From positions 124,001 to 188,000 of the forward strand of contig SEHB01000001.1 in assembly GCA_004143945.1 (NCBI GenBank): 64,000 nt of DNA. The letters are read 5' to 3'. The notes below the pieces were generated by a model, which was given only the letters and a program-made list of their open reading frames with translations, searched no databases and was not told the DNA's origin. The position numbers were made by a program, and so were the translations under genes. Within the stretch, counting starts at the first letter, position 1. Each line of letters begins with the position of its first letter. This document shows, piece after piece, positions 8,947 to 18,032 of the stretch. Source of the DNA: Lysobacteraceae bacterium. GTDB lineage: Bacteria > Pseudomonadota > Gammaproteobacteria > Xanthomonadales > Rhodanobacteraceae.

Positions 8947-9651
8947 TCAGCGCGCGCGGACCAGGATCACCGTGACGTTGTCGGAGCCGCCGCCGTCGAG
9001 GGCGGCGAGGATCAGGTGGTCGACGCATTCCTGCGCACTGAGGTCGGTGCGGCCGACGATCGAGGCGATCGTGGTGTCCTTGACTTCCTCGGTGAGGCCG
9101 TCGCTGCAGAGCAGCAACTGCATGCCGGGCTTGAGCTCGCCGCGCACGCTTTCCACGCGCAGCGCCTGCGGATCGGTCACGCCGAGCGCCTGCGTGACGA
9201 CGTTGCGATGCGGGTGGTGGCGCGCCTGCTCGCTCGTGATCGCGCCCTGGTCGATGAGTTCCTGCACGTAGGAGTGGTCCTGCGAAATTTGGCGCAGGCC
9301 GTCATTCCAGAGGTAGATGCGGCTGTCGCCGACCCATGCGACCTCGAACGCATCGGGCTTGCCGAGGCGCACCGCGGCGATCGTCGTGCCCATCGGCAGC
9401 GCCTCGGAGCGGCGCGTCGAGTGGCGGATGATCTCCTCGTCCGCGAGCTGGATCGCCTTCACGAGCTCGCTGCCATTGCGCACCTCGCGTACGAGCGTGT
9501 CCCGCGCGAGCGCGCTCGCGACTTCGCCGTGCTCGTGCCCGCCCATGCCGTCGGCGACCAGCCACAGCCCGATGTCGGCATCGGCGTAGTAGGTGTCCTC
9601 GTTGTGCTCTCGGCGCAGGCCGACGTGCGTGCTGTGTCCGAACTCGATCAT
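8947..9651 (-). CDS. PP2C-family serine/threonine phosphatase
   Basis: This 234-aa cytoplasmic protein belongs to the bacterial Stp1/PrpC group, which removes phosphate from serine and threonine, typically opposing Hanks-type kinases. The metal-binding motifs are RREHNEDTYY, LWLVADGMGGHEHGE, AWVGDSRIYLW and LLLCSDGLTEEV, with a terminal GGSDNVTVILV. No kinase gene is adjacent, so the partner is unknown. It faces dnaQ tail to tail and lies 187 bp downstream of the nirK-nirV-SCO cluster on the same strand. Confidence 0.9.
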   Translation of the reverse strand: MIEFGHSTHVGLRREHNEDTYYADADIGLWLVADGMGGHEHGEVASALARDTLVREVRNGSELVKAIQLADEEIIRHSTRRSEALPMGTTIAAVRLGKPDAFEVAWVGDSRIYLWNDGLRQISQDHSYVQELIDQGAITSEQARHHPHRNVVTQALGVTDPQALRVESVRGELKPGMQLLLCSDGLTEEVKDTTIASIVGRTDLSAQECVDHLILAALDGGGSDNVTVILVRAR

Positions 9652-9838
9652 GCGCGGGGCGGAGCTCCTGAAAGACCGGCGCCCCCTGGGGACGCGTTCG
9701 GCCCTTTCTGGCGCCGTGACGCCATAGCATGCCGCCGAGTTCGCAAGATGCGCAAGCCGCGCCGCGGCCCGCGGTTCGCCCGCGGTCAGCGCGATCGCCC
9801 GCGCCTGCGCGGTTTCGGCGAGGCCAGGGCAATCCTGC

Positions 9839-10435
9839 TCAGCGCGCCGAAGTGCCGAGCGTGCGTTCGACCGCGGCGACGAACTCGGGGTCGGCCTCGC
9901 CGAGACGCTCGGTGCGCGCGAGGATGCGCCCCTGTGCGTCGAGCAGCACGAGCACGCTCGCGTGGCTGAACTCGCCGTCCTCGAGCTGCTTGTACTGGAT
10001 GCCGAGCAGCGCAGCGAGGCGACGCACGTTCGCCTTGTCGGTGCGCGCGAGGCGCCACCCCGGCGCGGCGAGCTTGCGCTTGTCGGCGACGCGCTTGAGC
10101 GCCTCCGGCGTGTCGCGTTCGGGGTCGAGGCTGACCAGCAGCACGTCGATGCGGTCGCGTTGCGCCTCGGGCAGCGCGTGGCGCGTCTTCTGCACGGTAT
10201 CGATGATCAGCGGGCAGACGAACTTGCACGAGGAATAGAACATGCTGACGATGCGCGCGCGTCCGCGACCTTCCGCGAAACCGAAGGCGGCGCCGTCCTG
10301 GTCGACCAGCGGCGCATCGAGGTGGTAGAGCGAGTCGCCCGGCAACGCAGCCGGGGCGGGATCGGCCGCGACGGCCGGCAGTGCGGCGCAGAGGCCGAGC
10401 AGCGCCGCGAGCGCGGCGGCGGCGAGAGCATTCAC
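9839..10435 (-). CDS. SCO1/SenC-family copper chaperone-like protein
   Basis: This thioredoxin-fold exported protein delivers or reduces copper at cuproenzymes. The copper-binding residues are Cys70 and Cys74 in SSCKFVCP, with His157 in GEFSHASV. The N-terminus (about 1-24) is a signal peptide. The GTG start overlaps the upstream nirV-like stop as GTGA and has GGAGG nine bases upstream. Its place as third gene after nirK suggests it loads copper into, or protects, the copper nitrite reductase rather than cytochrome oxidase; this is an inference from context. Long open frames upstream of the GTG are shadows of the neighbouring gene. Confidence 0.88.
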   Translation of the reverse strand: MNALAAAALAALLGLCAALPAVAADPAPAALPGDSLYHLDAPLVDQDGAAFGFAEGRGRARIVSMFYSSCKFVCPLIIDTVQKTRHALPEAQRDRIDVLLVSLDPERDTPEALKRVADKRKLAAPGWRLARTDKANVRRLAALLGIQYKQLEDGEFSHASVLVLLDAQGRILARTERLGEADPEFVAAVERTLGTSAR

Positions 10436-11277
10436 GGCGTGGTTCCTCCATCGCGGGCGCAGCGGAAGCCGAGGTTGTTGGTGGTGTCGTCGGCCTGCAG
10501 CGACGACATCATGGCCACGCGCATCAGCAGCGCGTAGTTGTCGCGGTCGCGCAGGCTCATCGCGGCCGCACCGCAGAACTTGAGGCGGTCCGGATCGTTC
10601 TGGTCGCGGCTGTCGGAGGTGACCATCATCGCGCCGAAATCGTCGACCCATTCCCAGACGAGGCCGTGCAGGTCGCGCACGCCGAAGAGGTTCGGTTCGC
10701 CACCGACCGTGCCGAGTGCGGTGTTCGAGGGCTTCGAGTACCAGTCGAGCATGCTCTTGCGCCAGGCCGGATCCTTGCGCGCGTCCTCGAGCGTGGCGCT
10801 CGCGGAAGCGGCACGCTCCCATTCGAGCCAGGTCGGCAGTCGCGCGCCTTCCGATTCGCAGTAGGCCTGCGCGGCGAACCAGCTCACGCGCGTGACCGGC
10901 TGTTCCGGCAAGGCCTCGGCACCGGTTTCGAGCGCGCCTTGCCAGTGGCTGAGGTAGCGGTCGTCGGCGAATACCGACGGAACGCGATCGCGTCGCCACT
11001 GCGGATGCGCCTCGATGAACGCGAGGAACTGCGCGTTCGTGACCGGCGTCGTGCGCAGCGAGTACGCGGGTATCGATTCCGGCGGCGTGCCCGGTTCGGA
11101 TTCGATCACGCTGAGGAACCGGGTCGCCGGAATCGCGACGTACTCGGGCGGTGCGGGCGCCTGAGCGCCCGCACCGCCTGCCGACAGGACCGCGAGCGCG
11201 ACCAGCGCGCGCGACCGCAACCGTGCCGGCGCGGGCCGGTCGGTTGCAGGTCGGATCGTGCGGTCGCCTCGCATCAC
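10432..11277 (-). CDS. nirV: NirV-like formylglycine-generating-enzyme (SUMF1) domain protein
   Basis: This exported 281-aa protein has the sulfatase-modifying-factor fold seen in NirV, a partner gene of copper nitrite reductases. Visible landmarks are TTPVTNAQFLAFIE, PVTRVSWFAAQAYCESEGARLPT, a central GVRDLHGLVWEWVDDF and a C-terminal NNLGFRCAR. A signal peptide lies at about 20-40. It starts 2 bp after the nirK stop and is coupled to the SCO gene by GTGA overlap. Its biochemical role is unknown; the family name rests on the fold and on adjacency to nirK. Confidence 0.88.
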   Translation of the reverse strand: MMRGDRTIRPATDRPAPARLRSRALVALAVLSAGGAGAQAPAPPEYVAIPATRFLSVIESEPGTPPESIPAYSLRTTPVTNAQFLAFIEAHPQWRRDRVPSVFADDRYLSHWQGALETGAEALPEQPVTRVSWFAAQAYCESEGARLPTWLEWERAASASATLEDARKDPAWRKSMLDWYSKPSNTALGTVGGEPNLFGVRDLHGLVWEWVDDFGAMMVTSDSRDQNDPDRLKFCGAAAMSLRDRDNYALLMRVAMMSSLQADDTTNNLGFRCARDGGTTP

Positions 11278-11279
11278 GA

Positions 11280-12824
11280 TCAGTGCTCCGCCTGGGTCGC
11301 GTTCGGATTCGCCGCGCGCGATGCGGCGGCTTCGTCCTTGGTCACGCGGCCACCCGGGTTGCCCCAGCTGTTGAGCACGTAGGTCGCGATGTTCGCGACC
11401 TCGTCGTCGGTGAGCTGGTTCATCGGCGGCATCACCGAGTTGTACTCGACGCCGTTGACCGTGACCTTGCCGCTGACGCCGTGCAGGATCGCATCGACGA
11501 GGCGCTTGGGATCCTTCGCGAAGTAGTCCGACTTCGCGAGCGGCGGGAACACGCCCTCGAGACCCTGGCCGGTCACCTGATGGCAGACCGAGCAGGTGCC
11601 CGTGAACAGGACCTGGCCCGCGGCGACCTGCTCTTCCTGAGTCAGCGTGCCGGCTGCATGCGCCTTCGCGGCCGTGCTCACGGCGGCGAGGTTCGGTTCG
11701 GCGCGGTCACCGAGATAGACCGAGTCGACTTCCTTGCCCGAGTAGATGCTCTTGTCTTCCGGTCCCTCGACCTTGAGGATCGCGAGCGCGCCCTTGTTGA
11801 AGGCACGGAAGATCGAGTGGTCGACGAGCACGTAGCTGCCCGGCACTTCGGTGTGGAACTCGACCGTGACCGCGCCACCCGCGGGGATCAACGTCGTCTG
11901 CACGTTCTCCTGGTAGTGCGTGCCGCCTTCCTGCTGCACCTTGTCGAAGATCTCGCCGATCACGTGGAAGCTCGACACGAGGTTCGGTCCGCCATTGCCG
12001 ACGAACATGCGCACCGATTCCTTGGTCTTCGCGGTCAGTGCCTTGTCGCCGGTCAGCGCGCCTTCCGAGCCGTTGAACAGCACGTAGGTCGGGTTCTCGT
12101 CGATGCCCTTTTCCATGTCGAACGGCTGGTGGCCCTTCTCGCGGTACTTGCCGGTCGTGTAGAAGTCGCCCTGCATCACGTAATACTCGTGATCCACCGG
12201 CTCCAGGCCTTCCGGCGGCTCGACCAGGATCAGGCCGTACATGCCGTTGGCGACATGCATGCCGACCGGCGCGGTCGCGCAGTGGTACACGTACAGGCCC
12301 TGGTTCAAGGCCTTGAACGTGAACTGCGACTCATGGCCGGGCGCGGTGAAGCTCGACGCCGCGCCGCCACCCGGACCGGTCACGCCGTGCAGGTCGATGT
12401 TGTGCGGCATCTTGCTGTCGGGCGCGTTCTTGAGGTGAAACTCGACGGTGTCGCCCTGTCGCACGCGGATGAAGCTGCCGGGGACGGTGCCGCCGAACGT
12501 CCAGAACGTGTAGGTCACGCCTTCGGAGATCGGCATGTCCTTCTCGATCACCTCGAGTTCGACGATGACCTTCGCCGGGTAGTTGCGGTTGGTCGCCGGC
12601 GGCACGTGCGGCGGCGAGGTCAGCACGGCATGGATCGGCTCACCCTGCGGCGGACCGAAGTCTCCGCGCGCAGAGCCGCCGGTGGCGCTGGCCTTCACGC
12701 CTTCTGGCGCGCTGGTTTTCTGGGCGGCGGCCTTCGAGGCGTCGGCGGTGGCCGGTCCTCCAGAGTCGCAGCCGGCGACGGCGGCAGCGGCGGCGATGGC
12801 AAACACGAGCAGCAGGCGGTTCAT
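11280..12824 (-). CDS. nirK: Copper-containing nitrite reductase with C-terminal cytochrome c domain
   Basis: NirK reduces nitrite to nitric oxide. The N-terminus is a lipoprotein signal with AVAGC (Cys19), so the enzyme is probably membrane-anchored on the periplasmic side. Two cupredoxin domains follow. Type 1 copper ligands are His in MPHNIDLHG, then Cys (about 182), His and Met in [16 protein letters not shown]. Type 2 copper histidines include DLHG, the YHC His and VDHSIFRA. A fused monohaem cytochrome c domain (CSVCH near 407-411, axial Met in VMPPMNQL) should deliver electrons directly. The 514-aa three-domain layout matches the Ralstonia-type fusion NirK class. An FNR-type box lies about 70 bp upstream. 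Confidence 0.95.
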   Translation of the reverse strand: MNRLLLVFAIAAAAAVAGCDSGGPATADASKAAAQKTSAPEGVKASATGGSARGDFGPPQGEPIHAVLTSPPHVPPATNRNYPAKVIVELEVIEKDMPISEGVTYTFWTFGGTVPGSFIRVRQGDTVEFHLKNAPDSKMPHNIDLHGVTGPGGGAASSFTAPGHESQFTFKALNQGLYVYHCATAPVGMHVANGMYGLILVEPPEGLEPVDHEYYVMQGDFYTTGKYREKGHQPFDMEKGIDENPTYVLFNGSEGALTGDKALTAKTKESVRMFVGNGGPNLVSSFHVIGEIFDKVQQEGGTHYQENVQTTLIPAGGAVTVEFHTEVPGSYVLVDHSIFRAFNKGALAILKVEGPEDKSIYSGKEVDSVYLGDRAEPNLAAVSTAAKAHAAGTLTQEEQVAAGQVLFTGTCSVCHQVTGQGLEGVFPPLAKSDYFAKDPKRLVDAILHGVSGKVTVNGVEYNSVMPPMNQLTDDEVANIATYVLNSWGNPGGRVTKDEAAASRAANPNATQAEH

Positions 12825-12893
12825 GGCGTCCTCCCTCTAGAACATGGCGATTCGAACTCCGGACCAGTGTTGCGTGGTCCATGCTACCTGACC

Positions 12894-12907
12894 CTGACGC
12901 AGGTCAA
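12894..12907 (-). promoter_or_regulatory. FNR/DNR-type operator upstream of nirK
   Basis: On the minus strand this reads TTGAC-CTGC-GTCAG, one base off TTGAY-N4-RTCAA. The centre is about 76 bp before the nirK start. A class II position would give a leader of about 35 nt. It is one of six such sites in the window (12894, 16277, 25468, 29770, 32215, 34494). Confidence 0.65.
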
Positions 12908-12952
12908 GCACGCTGCACCCCACCGATGCCGCCGATGCGGCGGGCGGTCGCA

Positions 12953-14212
12953 TCACCCGCGCGGAAGGTCGAGCGCGAGCGTGCCGAGGAAGGCGAGGTT
13001 GACCAGCAGCAGCCCGATCAGCAGCGGTCGTCCGAACGCGAGGCCGCCGCTGCCGAACGCGGCGACGCACTTGGTGACCGAATTGGCCGCGAACGCGGCA
13101 CCGACCGCCAGCAGCGCCTGCTGCTGCGACAGGCCCGACTGCGCGCTGAGCTGCCCGATCGATGCGGCGGCCGCGTGCACGTCGGCGAGTGCGGCTGCGG
13201 CGGCTGCGAGCGTGACGCCGCCGTCGCCGATCCAGCGATGCAGCACGGCCGACGACAGCAGCGCGACTGCCATGATCGCCGCGAACAGAAGCGCATGGCG
13301 AATGTCGAACGGCCGGCTCCCGCTGTGCGCGAGTTCGTGCGGGCTCGCAGGCAAACCCGCGCGCAATCCGTACGCAAGCGCGACCAGCGCGGCGACGGCG
13401 CCGCCGACACCGAGCGCAGGCAGCAGTGCGCGCACCAGATCCGGCGCGAGGGCGCCGATCACGACGCCGAGCTGGATCACGGTCGGTACGTTCGACAGCA
13501 GCGCGGCGGCGACCGCGGGCCGATGCGCACCGGGCGTCGCGCGCGCACGCTGTCCCATGCCCGCGATCGTTGCGGTGCTCGACACGAAGCCGCCGAGGAA
13601 GCCTGCGAGCAGCAGGCCGCGGCGCGCACCGAGCGCGCGCAGCGCGATGTAGCCGGCCGCGTTGATCGCCATTACGAGCACGACCAGCAGCCACAGCATG
13701 CGCGGATTCAGCACGCCGAACGGGTCGACCGTGCGATCGGGCAGCAGCGGCAGCACGATCAGCGCCGACGCCGCGAGCAGCAGCAGGTCGCCGAGTTCGG
13801 CGTCGGTGAGCGCCTGGCGCGTGAAGCGGTGCAGCGTCTGCTTGCTCTCGAGCAGGATCGCGGTCGCGACGAACAGTGCGGCCGCGAGTTGTGCCTGCGT
13901 GTGCGCGAGCGCGCCGAGCAGGAACACGAGCACCAGCGTGACTTCGCTGGTCAGGCCCGGGTCGTGTTCGCGCGAGCGCTGGTACGAGCCGAAAGCAAGT
14001 GCCGCGGTCGCCGCGATCCCGACCCCGACCGCCGCCGCGCCGAGCAGGGCGGCGACGAGGCCGGACACCGCCGCGAGCGTGAAGGTCCGCACGCCGGCGG
14101 CGCTGCGCTCGGCCGCCGCGCCCTGGTCGCGCTCGCGCTCGATCCCGACCAGCAGCCCGCCGCCGAACGCGGCGAGGAAGGCGTACAGCAGGGCGTGGTC
14201 GAAGCCGTTCAT
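12953..14212 (-). CDS. MgtC/SapB-family (DUF4010) integral membrane protein
   Basis: This 419-aa inner-membrane protein has an N-terminal MgtC/SapB-like part (LLYAFLAAFGGGLLVGIERERDQ is the family signature) and a C-terminal DUF4010 part with repeated helices. About twelve hydrophobic segments are visible, including VTLVLVFLLGALA, LLLLAASALIVLPLL and LLAGFLGGFVSSTATIAGMG. The substrate is unknown. The start was set at the ATG at 14212, where the family begins, although an in-frame ATG lies at 14266. It follows sirB2 by 4 bp and probably shares its mRNA, running towards nirK. Confidence 0.85.
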   Translation of the reverse strand: MNGFDHALLYAFLAAFGGGLLVGIERERDQGAAAERSAAGVRTFTLAAVSGLVAALLGAAAVGVGIAATAALAFGSYQRSREHDPGLTSEVTLVLVFLLGALAHTQAQLAAALFVATAILLESKQTLHRFTRQALTDAELGDLLLLAASALIVLPLLPDRTVDPFGVLNPRMLWLLVVLVMAINAAGYIALRALGARRGLLLAGFLGGFVSSTATIAGMGQRARATPGAHRPAVAAALLSNVPTVIQLGVVIGALAPDLVRALLPALGVGGAVAALVALAYGLRAGLPASPHELAHSGSRPFDIRHALLFAAIMAVALLSSAVLHRWIGDGGVTLAAAAAALADVHAAAASIGQLSAQSGLSQQQALLAVGAAFAANSVTKCVAAFGSGGLAFGRPLLIGLLLVNLAFLGTLALDLPRG

Positions 14213-14216
14213 GTGC

Positions 14217-14618
14217 TCAATGGACGAAGCGACCGAGGAATCCCCATGGGTCGTGCGCGCGCGCAACCGACACGATGAACGCGTACACGAACAGCGCAGC
14301 GAAGTAGGCCACGACCTGGGCCGTGCGCGTGCGTCCGCGCTTCAGCGCGATCGTACCGAGCACGATGTAGACGACGAGCAGCAGGACCTTGACCGTCAGC
14401 CAGTGCTGCACGAACGGATACGCATGCAGCACCGAGACCAGCATCAGCGCGCTCGTCAGCAGGATCGTGTCGATCGTGTACGAGGCGTAGCGCAGCCCGG
14501 CATGGTTCGCCGCGCGCGACCGCGCCAGCATCAGGATCCCGCGCAACATGAAGAGGCTGCCCGACAGGATCACGCTGAGGATATGGACGGACTTGATCTG
14601 CGGATAGAACTCGATCAT
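14217..14618 (-). CDS. SirB2-family membrane protein
   Basis: This small 133-aa membrane protein has four predicted helices. The N-terminus IKSVHILSVILSGSLFMLRGILML is typical of the SirB2/invasion-expression family, whose molecular role is unknown. It lies 4 bp upstream of the MgtC-like gene and follows nnrS on the same strand across a 267-bp gap. In several denitrifiers SirB2-like and NnrS proteins occur together, so a link to nitrogen oxide or haem metabolism is possible but not shown here. Confidence 0.85.
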   Translation of the reverse strand: MIEFYPQIKSVHILSVILSGSLFMLRGILMLARSRAANHAGLRYASYTIDTILLTSALMLVSVLHAYPFVQHWLTVKVLLLVVYIVLGTIALKRGRTRTAQVVAYFAALFVYAFIVSVARAHDPWGFLGRFVH

Positions 14619-14700
14619 CGGACGCGGTTACCCCTTGAGTCGCGCGCAGCGTAACCCGTGGCGCCGAATCGCTCCAGCCACCCCGGCGGAATCGCGCACC

Positions 14701-14735
14701 GTAGGCTGGACGACCGAAGGTCGGCCGGCGCTCCT
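14701..14735 (+). repeat. Left end of the GTAGGCTGGACG repeat
   Basis: The first 35 bases match the left half of the 108-bp repeat found six times at 36670-37294 and once inverted at 25341-25422. The right half is absent, so this is a truncated copy. It lies in the 267-bp gap between nnrS and sirB2, where nothing else was recognised. Confidence 0.8.
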
Positions 14736-14885
14736 GGCGGGTGCCCCACGTGCAACGCCTTGTCCGTACGCCGAACTGCGACGGCGACCGAAGTACGGCT
14801 GGCAGCTCCGCCGATGGCGCGCCACCGTACCTCGTCCGTTCTACGCCAAAGTCGCCAGTCGCGGCCGCGCGGCAAGCGGTCCTGC

Positions 14886-16241
14886 TCATCCGGGCTTTCC
14901 ATCCACCCGCGGCGTCAGGAAGATCCACGCCGATCGCAGCACCCAGGGCAGGAACGCAAGCAGCCACCCGAATGCCGCCACCACGATCCACAACGCCGCA
15001 TCCGCGCCGACCTCTGCGTGGATACGCACCAGCGCGACGACCTGCAACAGTACGAACGTGATCCACGGCACCAGGCCCATCTGCAGTGGCCGGCCGGAAT
15101 GCCCCTGCGTCACGCGCGTGACCATCGCGACGAGCATCGAACCGAAGAATCCGATCGTGAGCGCGTGCACAGGCGCACGACCGAGCAGGAATCCTTCGTC
15201 GAGGAACGCGAGCAGGCTCTGCACCGCATACAGCCCGAACGCGATCGGCAGCCACAGGAACGCGATGTGCAGCGCGACCAGCAGACCCGGCTTCACGCAC
15301 TTCCACGGCTGCCAGCCGATCCAGTGCACGAGGAACAGCAGCGCGAGCGGTGCATCCGCGAGCCACAACCAGTCCTGCTTGTGCGCGAGATCGAGCCCGA
15401 GATGGAGCAGCAGCAAGACCCACAGCAGCGGCAAGCTCCAGGCCGGCTTGAACGGACGATAGCGCGGACCGACGACCGCCGCGCTGAAGAACGGCACCAT
15501 GCGGTGGCTCACCGTGAAGTAGATCGGCACCAGCAGCGCAAACGTGCCGAAGCGCATCGATACGTAAGCCAGTTGCCACGGAGCACCCAGCGCAAACGCG
15601 CCGAACGCCGCAAGTCCGCACGCCCCGAGCACGAGCGCGGCGAAGCACGACAGCGCATGTCGATCCTTCGCGCCATTGCGCACGAGCACGCCACCGAGCG
15701 CGACCAGCCCCGCTGTCCAGCCCGCGAGCATCAACGCGATGCCGACGAGCAGCACCGGCTTCATGTCGAGCAGCCCGACATGCGCGAGCAGGTAGCCACC
15801 GAACATGCCCGCGAACACCGGCACGTACTGCCGCCGCTGCAAGGCCGGCAGACCCATCCAGCGCGGAAACACCGTGAGCAGGAAGCCGAAGATGAAAGGC
15901 ACGAGCATGCCGTACTGCGTGAACACCGCATGCGCCCAGCCCGCCGGCACCGGCGCCACCGGAAACGCGTGGCCTAAGTAGCCCGCGCCGAGGAAGCACG
16001 CCCACCAAAGCATCGAGACGATCACCGCGCTCGCGCCTGCGAAGAACATCATGCGGTGTGGTGCGCTTGCGAGCAGCGCCGGGAGGTCGGCCAAGGCGGA
16101 GGCGAGCGATCGCTCGGACGTCGTCGCCGATGTCGTGCCCGCCGCGTCCTGCATCTTCATGGCTACGTCACGGCCATGCGCTGCTTCAACGTGCACCGGA
16201 ATCGGTCGTTGTGGTTGATTACTGCCCGCTCGTTCGTTCAT
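14886..16241 (-). CDS. nnrS: NnrS-family membrane protein
   Basis: NnrS is a polytopic haem- and copper-containing inner-membrane protein that protects cells from nitrosative stress and often sits in denitrification regulons. The protein shows about twelve hydrophobic segments and family features such as HAVFTQYGMLVPFIFGFLLTVFPRWM, a central TVSHRMVPFF, and HALTIGFFGSMLVAMVTRVTQGHSGRP near the C-terminus. Starting at 16241 it has 451 aa; ATGs at 16160 and 16154 would give 424 and 422 aa and remove an unconserved Gln/His-rich leader. Neither start has a strong ribosome site. An FNR-type box at 16277-16290 fits the downstream starts better, because they leave room for a leader. Confidence 0.9.
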   Translation of the reverse strand: MNERAGSNQPQRPIPVHVEAAHGRDVAMKMQDAAGTTSATTSERSLASALADLPALLASAPHRMMFFAGASAVIVSMLWWACFLGAGYLGHAFPVAPVPAGWAHAVFTQYGMLVPFIFGFLLTVFPRWMGLPALQRRQYVPVFAGMFGGYLLAHVGLLDMKPVLLVGIALMLAGWTAGLVALGGVLVRNGAKDRHALSCFAALVLGACGLAAFGAFALGAPWQLAYVSMRFGTFALLVPIYFTVSHRMVPFFSAAVVGPRYRPFKPAWSLPLLWVLLLLHLGLDLAHKQDWLWLADAPLALLFLVHWIGWQPWKCVKPGLLVALHIAFLWLPIAFGLYAVQSLLAFLDEGFLLGRAPVHALTIGFFGSMLVAMVTRVTQGHSGRPLQMGLVPWITFVLLQVVALVRIHAEVGADAALWIVVAAFGWLLAFLPWVLRSAWIFLTPRVDGKPG

Positions 16242-16612
16242 GGCCGCAAGTGTGAATCAATCGCGTTTCCAGGGCCTTGATCCACGTCAGGCCAGGGGGG
16301 CGGGGGCAGGAGACGAATGAACGGGCACCTTCGGTCAGTGAGGCTGAATAGCGCCTGCGATTCGCGGAGGGGTCGGTCACCCGAAACCGATGGACATCCG
16401 TACGGGAACCAGCGACGAAGAGGCAGCGAAAAGACCGGCTTGAAGACACCTCCGATCCAAGCTGTCACGCCCGCACGTTCGTCGGATAACGCCTTACCAC
16501 CTCGGAGTTGCCGGATTGCAGCGTGACGCCTTTGCCATGACGTCGGCGTGAGAGCGCCATCCTGCTGATTCAATGTCACATTTCCTTGACCGCGAATCTG
16601 CATTCGTGAACG
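16242..16612. other. Intergenic region between nnrS and a cassette-like gene
   Basis: This 371-bp region contains the FNR-type site at 16277-16290. A minus-strand open frame at 16238-16603 shows no recognised domain. Base composition becomes less G+C-rich from about 16500 onward. No clear attC or integrase sequence is visible here, so the left edge of the cassette region is undefined. Confidence 0.45.
16277..16290 (-). promoter_or_regulatory. FNR/DNR-type operator upstream of nnrS
   Basis: The plus strand reads TTGAT-CCAC-GTCAG; on the minus strand the same site is CTGAC-GTGG-ATCAA. It is one mismatch from the consensus. Its centre is 42 bp from the 16241 start and about 124-130 bp from the alternative nnrS starts. 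Confidence 0.6.
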
Positions 16613-17113
16613 ATGGCGCGCAGCACCCCGATCCGGGGTCTATTTGAAGGCGGGCGCCTGGCGGACATTCTCGGAGGTCCAGTGAAGTCAGCAAACCTTC
16701 TTGCTGTGACTGCTATCTCGGGCGGCGGTGTTGCTGGGAACACCCGAGTGATTTCAGACGGCCCTGATGCGTCTCTCATCATGCGCACCGGAAAGACCGG
16801 CTTCGTTTCGTCCAGTTCACTGCAGAAGAAGACATATGAGGAAGCGACCGAATTCGGTGAAGCGAAGTCGCTCATCATGCAGAGCATCTCAATGGATGCG
16901 AAGGCCGCAAGACCGCTGGGCGGGTTTCCGGAGGCTACCCTGCGCTTTCGTTGCGGTTCCGCAGGCGCGCCAGATCCGGGATCCGCTGCGGGTTCGAGCC
17001 AGGGCACAGTCGACAAGTACTCGCAGCTCGAACAGCTGAAGCGTCTACTTGACTCGGGAGCATTGACACAAGAAGAGTTCGACCCGGAAAAGGCAAAGGT
17101 GCTGGGCCAGTAG
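16613..17113 (+). CDS. SHOCT-domain protein of unknown function (cassette gene)
   Basis: The 166-aa product ends in a SHOCT domain (QLEQLKRLLDSGALTQEEFD, about 137-156), a short helical module often found at the ends of small bacterial proteins. The upstream part contains a Gly-rich stretch (AISGGGVAGN) and alternating strands typical of a small beta-rich domain, but no family is recognised. Codon use is less G+C-biased than in housekeeping neighbours. The gene ends 12 bp before an attC-like site (17126-17184), the arrangement of a promoterless integron cassette. The ATG at 16613 has no clear ribosome site. Confidence 0.65.
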   Translation: MARSTPIRGLFEGGRLADILGGPVKSANLLAVTAISGGGVAGNTRVISDGPDASLIMRTGKTGFVSSSSLQKKTYEEATEFGEAKSLIMQSISMDAKAARPLGGFPEATLRFRCGSAGAPDPGSAAGSSQGTVDKYSQLEQLKRLLDSGALTQEEFDPEKAKVLGQ

Positions 17114-17125
17114 CGCGGCAATGGC

Positions 17126-17184
17126 GCCTAATGATTCATTCCTGGCGACGCCGCTTTGCGCGCGGCTTGATTCGAGCGTTAGGT
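17126..17184 (+). other. Integron attC-like recombination site
   Basis: The site starts with GCCTAAT (a variant of RYYYAAC) and ends with GTTAGGT, a perfect GTTRRRY core. Between them are a GACGCCGC...GCGCGGCTTGATTC pair of imperfect inverted repeats and a short central loop. The length of 59 bp and the order of arms match the classical attC (59-base element) of class 1-type and Xanthomonas-type cassettes. The left arm has decayed at CTGGC where AAGCC is expected. It separates the SHOCT gene from the hydrolase gene. Confidence 0.7.
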
Positions 17185-17210
17185 ATTACCACAATGGACA
17201 TGGCATCCCA

Positions 17211-18032
17211 ATGAAAATAAGAGCTATCGTCTGCATCCTCTTGCTTGTATCGCTGACGAACTGCGCGACTACTGAAACATTTCAACTAGTTGACGATCCA
17301 ACCCCACTTGCACGGGATGTGTTCAACGGAATTTCCGCTGATCAGTTCGAAAGCGGGAACTTCACATCTTCACGCGGCAAAAAATGGGTCTATCGCCTAT
17401 TGCGCCCATCCACTGAAGTCCCAGGGGAAACATACCCTCTGGTTGTCCAACTGCATGGATCTGGCGGAATTGGAACTGACAATACCGGCCAAGTGGAGCG
17501 CATGGCAAAAAGCTGGGCAATGCCAGAAGTCAGGGCCCGATACCAAGCGTTCGTATTGATCCCCCAGTTCCCTATCAGAAGCGCAAATTATGGCTCGACC
17601 TCGCCTGACCAACATGCCGTTCCATCTCCAGCGCTAGATGATGCTCTTGAACTAGTGAAGCATTTCGCTGCAAGCCATGCCGTCGATGGTTCACGTATCT
17701 ATGCAACGGGATTCTCTATGGGCGGATCGGCTGCATGGCTCCTGCCGCAACTTGACCCCGGCACCTTCGCGGCCATCGTTCCAATTTCAGGAATTGCTCC
17801 GCCGGACTCGCAGGTAGCCAGCTACATCACCCTTCCCGTTCTCGCAATCCATGGCAACGCGGATACGGAGAATCCAATAACCGCAGATAGGCGGTTCACT
17901 AGAGCCATCACGAGGCACGGCGGTCAGAAGGCCACTCTCCGGGAATATGAAGGGCTTGCCCATCAACCCCCAGCAGATGCCTACCCGGGATTCTGGTGGC
18001 GCGACTGGCTTTTTGAACAGCGCCGCAAGTAA
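17211..18032 (+). CDS. Alpha/beta-hydrolase lipoprotein (cassette gene)
   Basis: This 273-aa protein has a lipoprotein signal ending LTNC (Cys18). The alpha/beta-hydrolase domain has the oxyanion region VVQLHGSGGIG, the nucleophile elbow GFSMGGS, an acid in LAIHGNADTENP and a catalytic His in EGLAHQPP. The shape fits phospholipase/carboxylesterase or PHB-depolymerase-like esterases; the substrate is unknown. The gene is clearly poorer in G+C than its neighbours. It is bounded by an attC site on the left (17126-17184) and an attC remnant on the right (18033-18075), so it looks like a captured cassette. The ATG at 17211 was chosen because it begins the signal peptide; the upstream ATG at 17121 lies before the attC site. 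Confidence 0.8.
   Translation: MKIRAIVCILLLVSLTNCATTETFQLVDDPTPLARDVFNGISADQFESGNFTSSRGKKWVYRLLRPSTEVPGETYPLVVQLHGSGGIGTDNTGQVERMAKSWAMPEVRARYQAFVLIPQFPIRSANYGSTSPDQHAVPSPALDDALELVKHFAASHAVDGSRIYATGFSMGGSAAWLLPQLDPGTFAAIVPISGIAPPDSQVASYITLPVLAIHGNADTENPITADRRFTRAITRHGGQKATLREYEGLAHQPPADAYPGFWWRDWLFEQRRK

Noticed and set aside
16317-16612. Riboswitch in the nnrS-cassette gap
   Set aside because: The sequence was read for conserved riboswitch cores and none matched; only an FNR-type box is supported.
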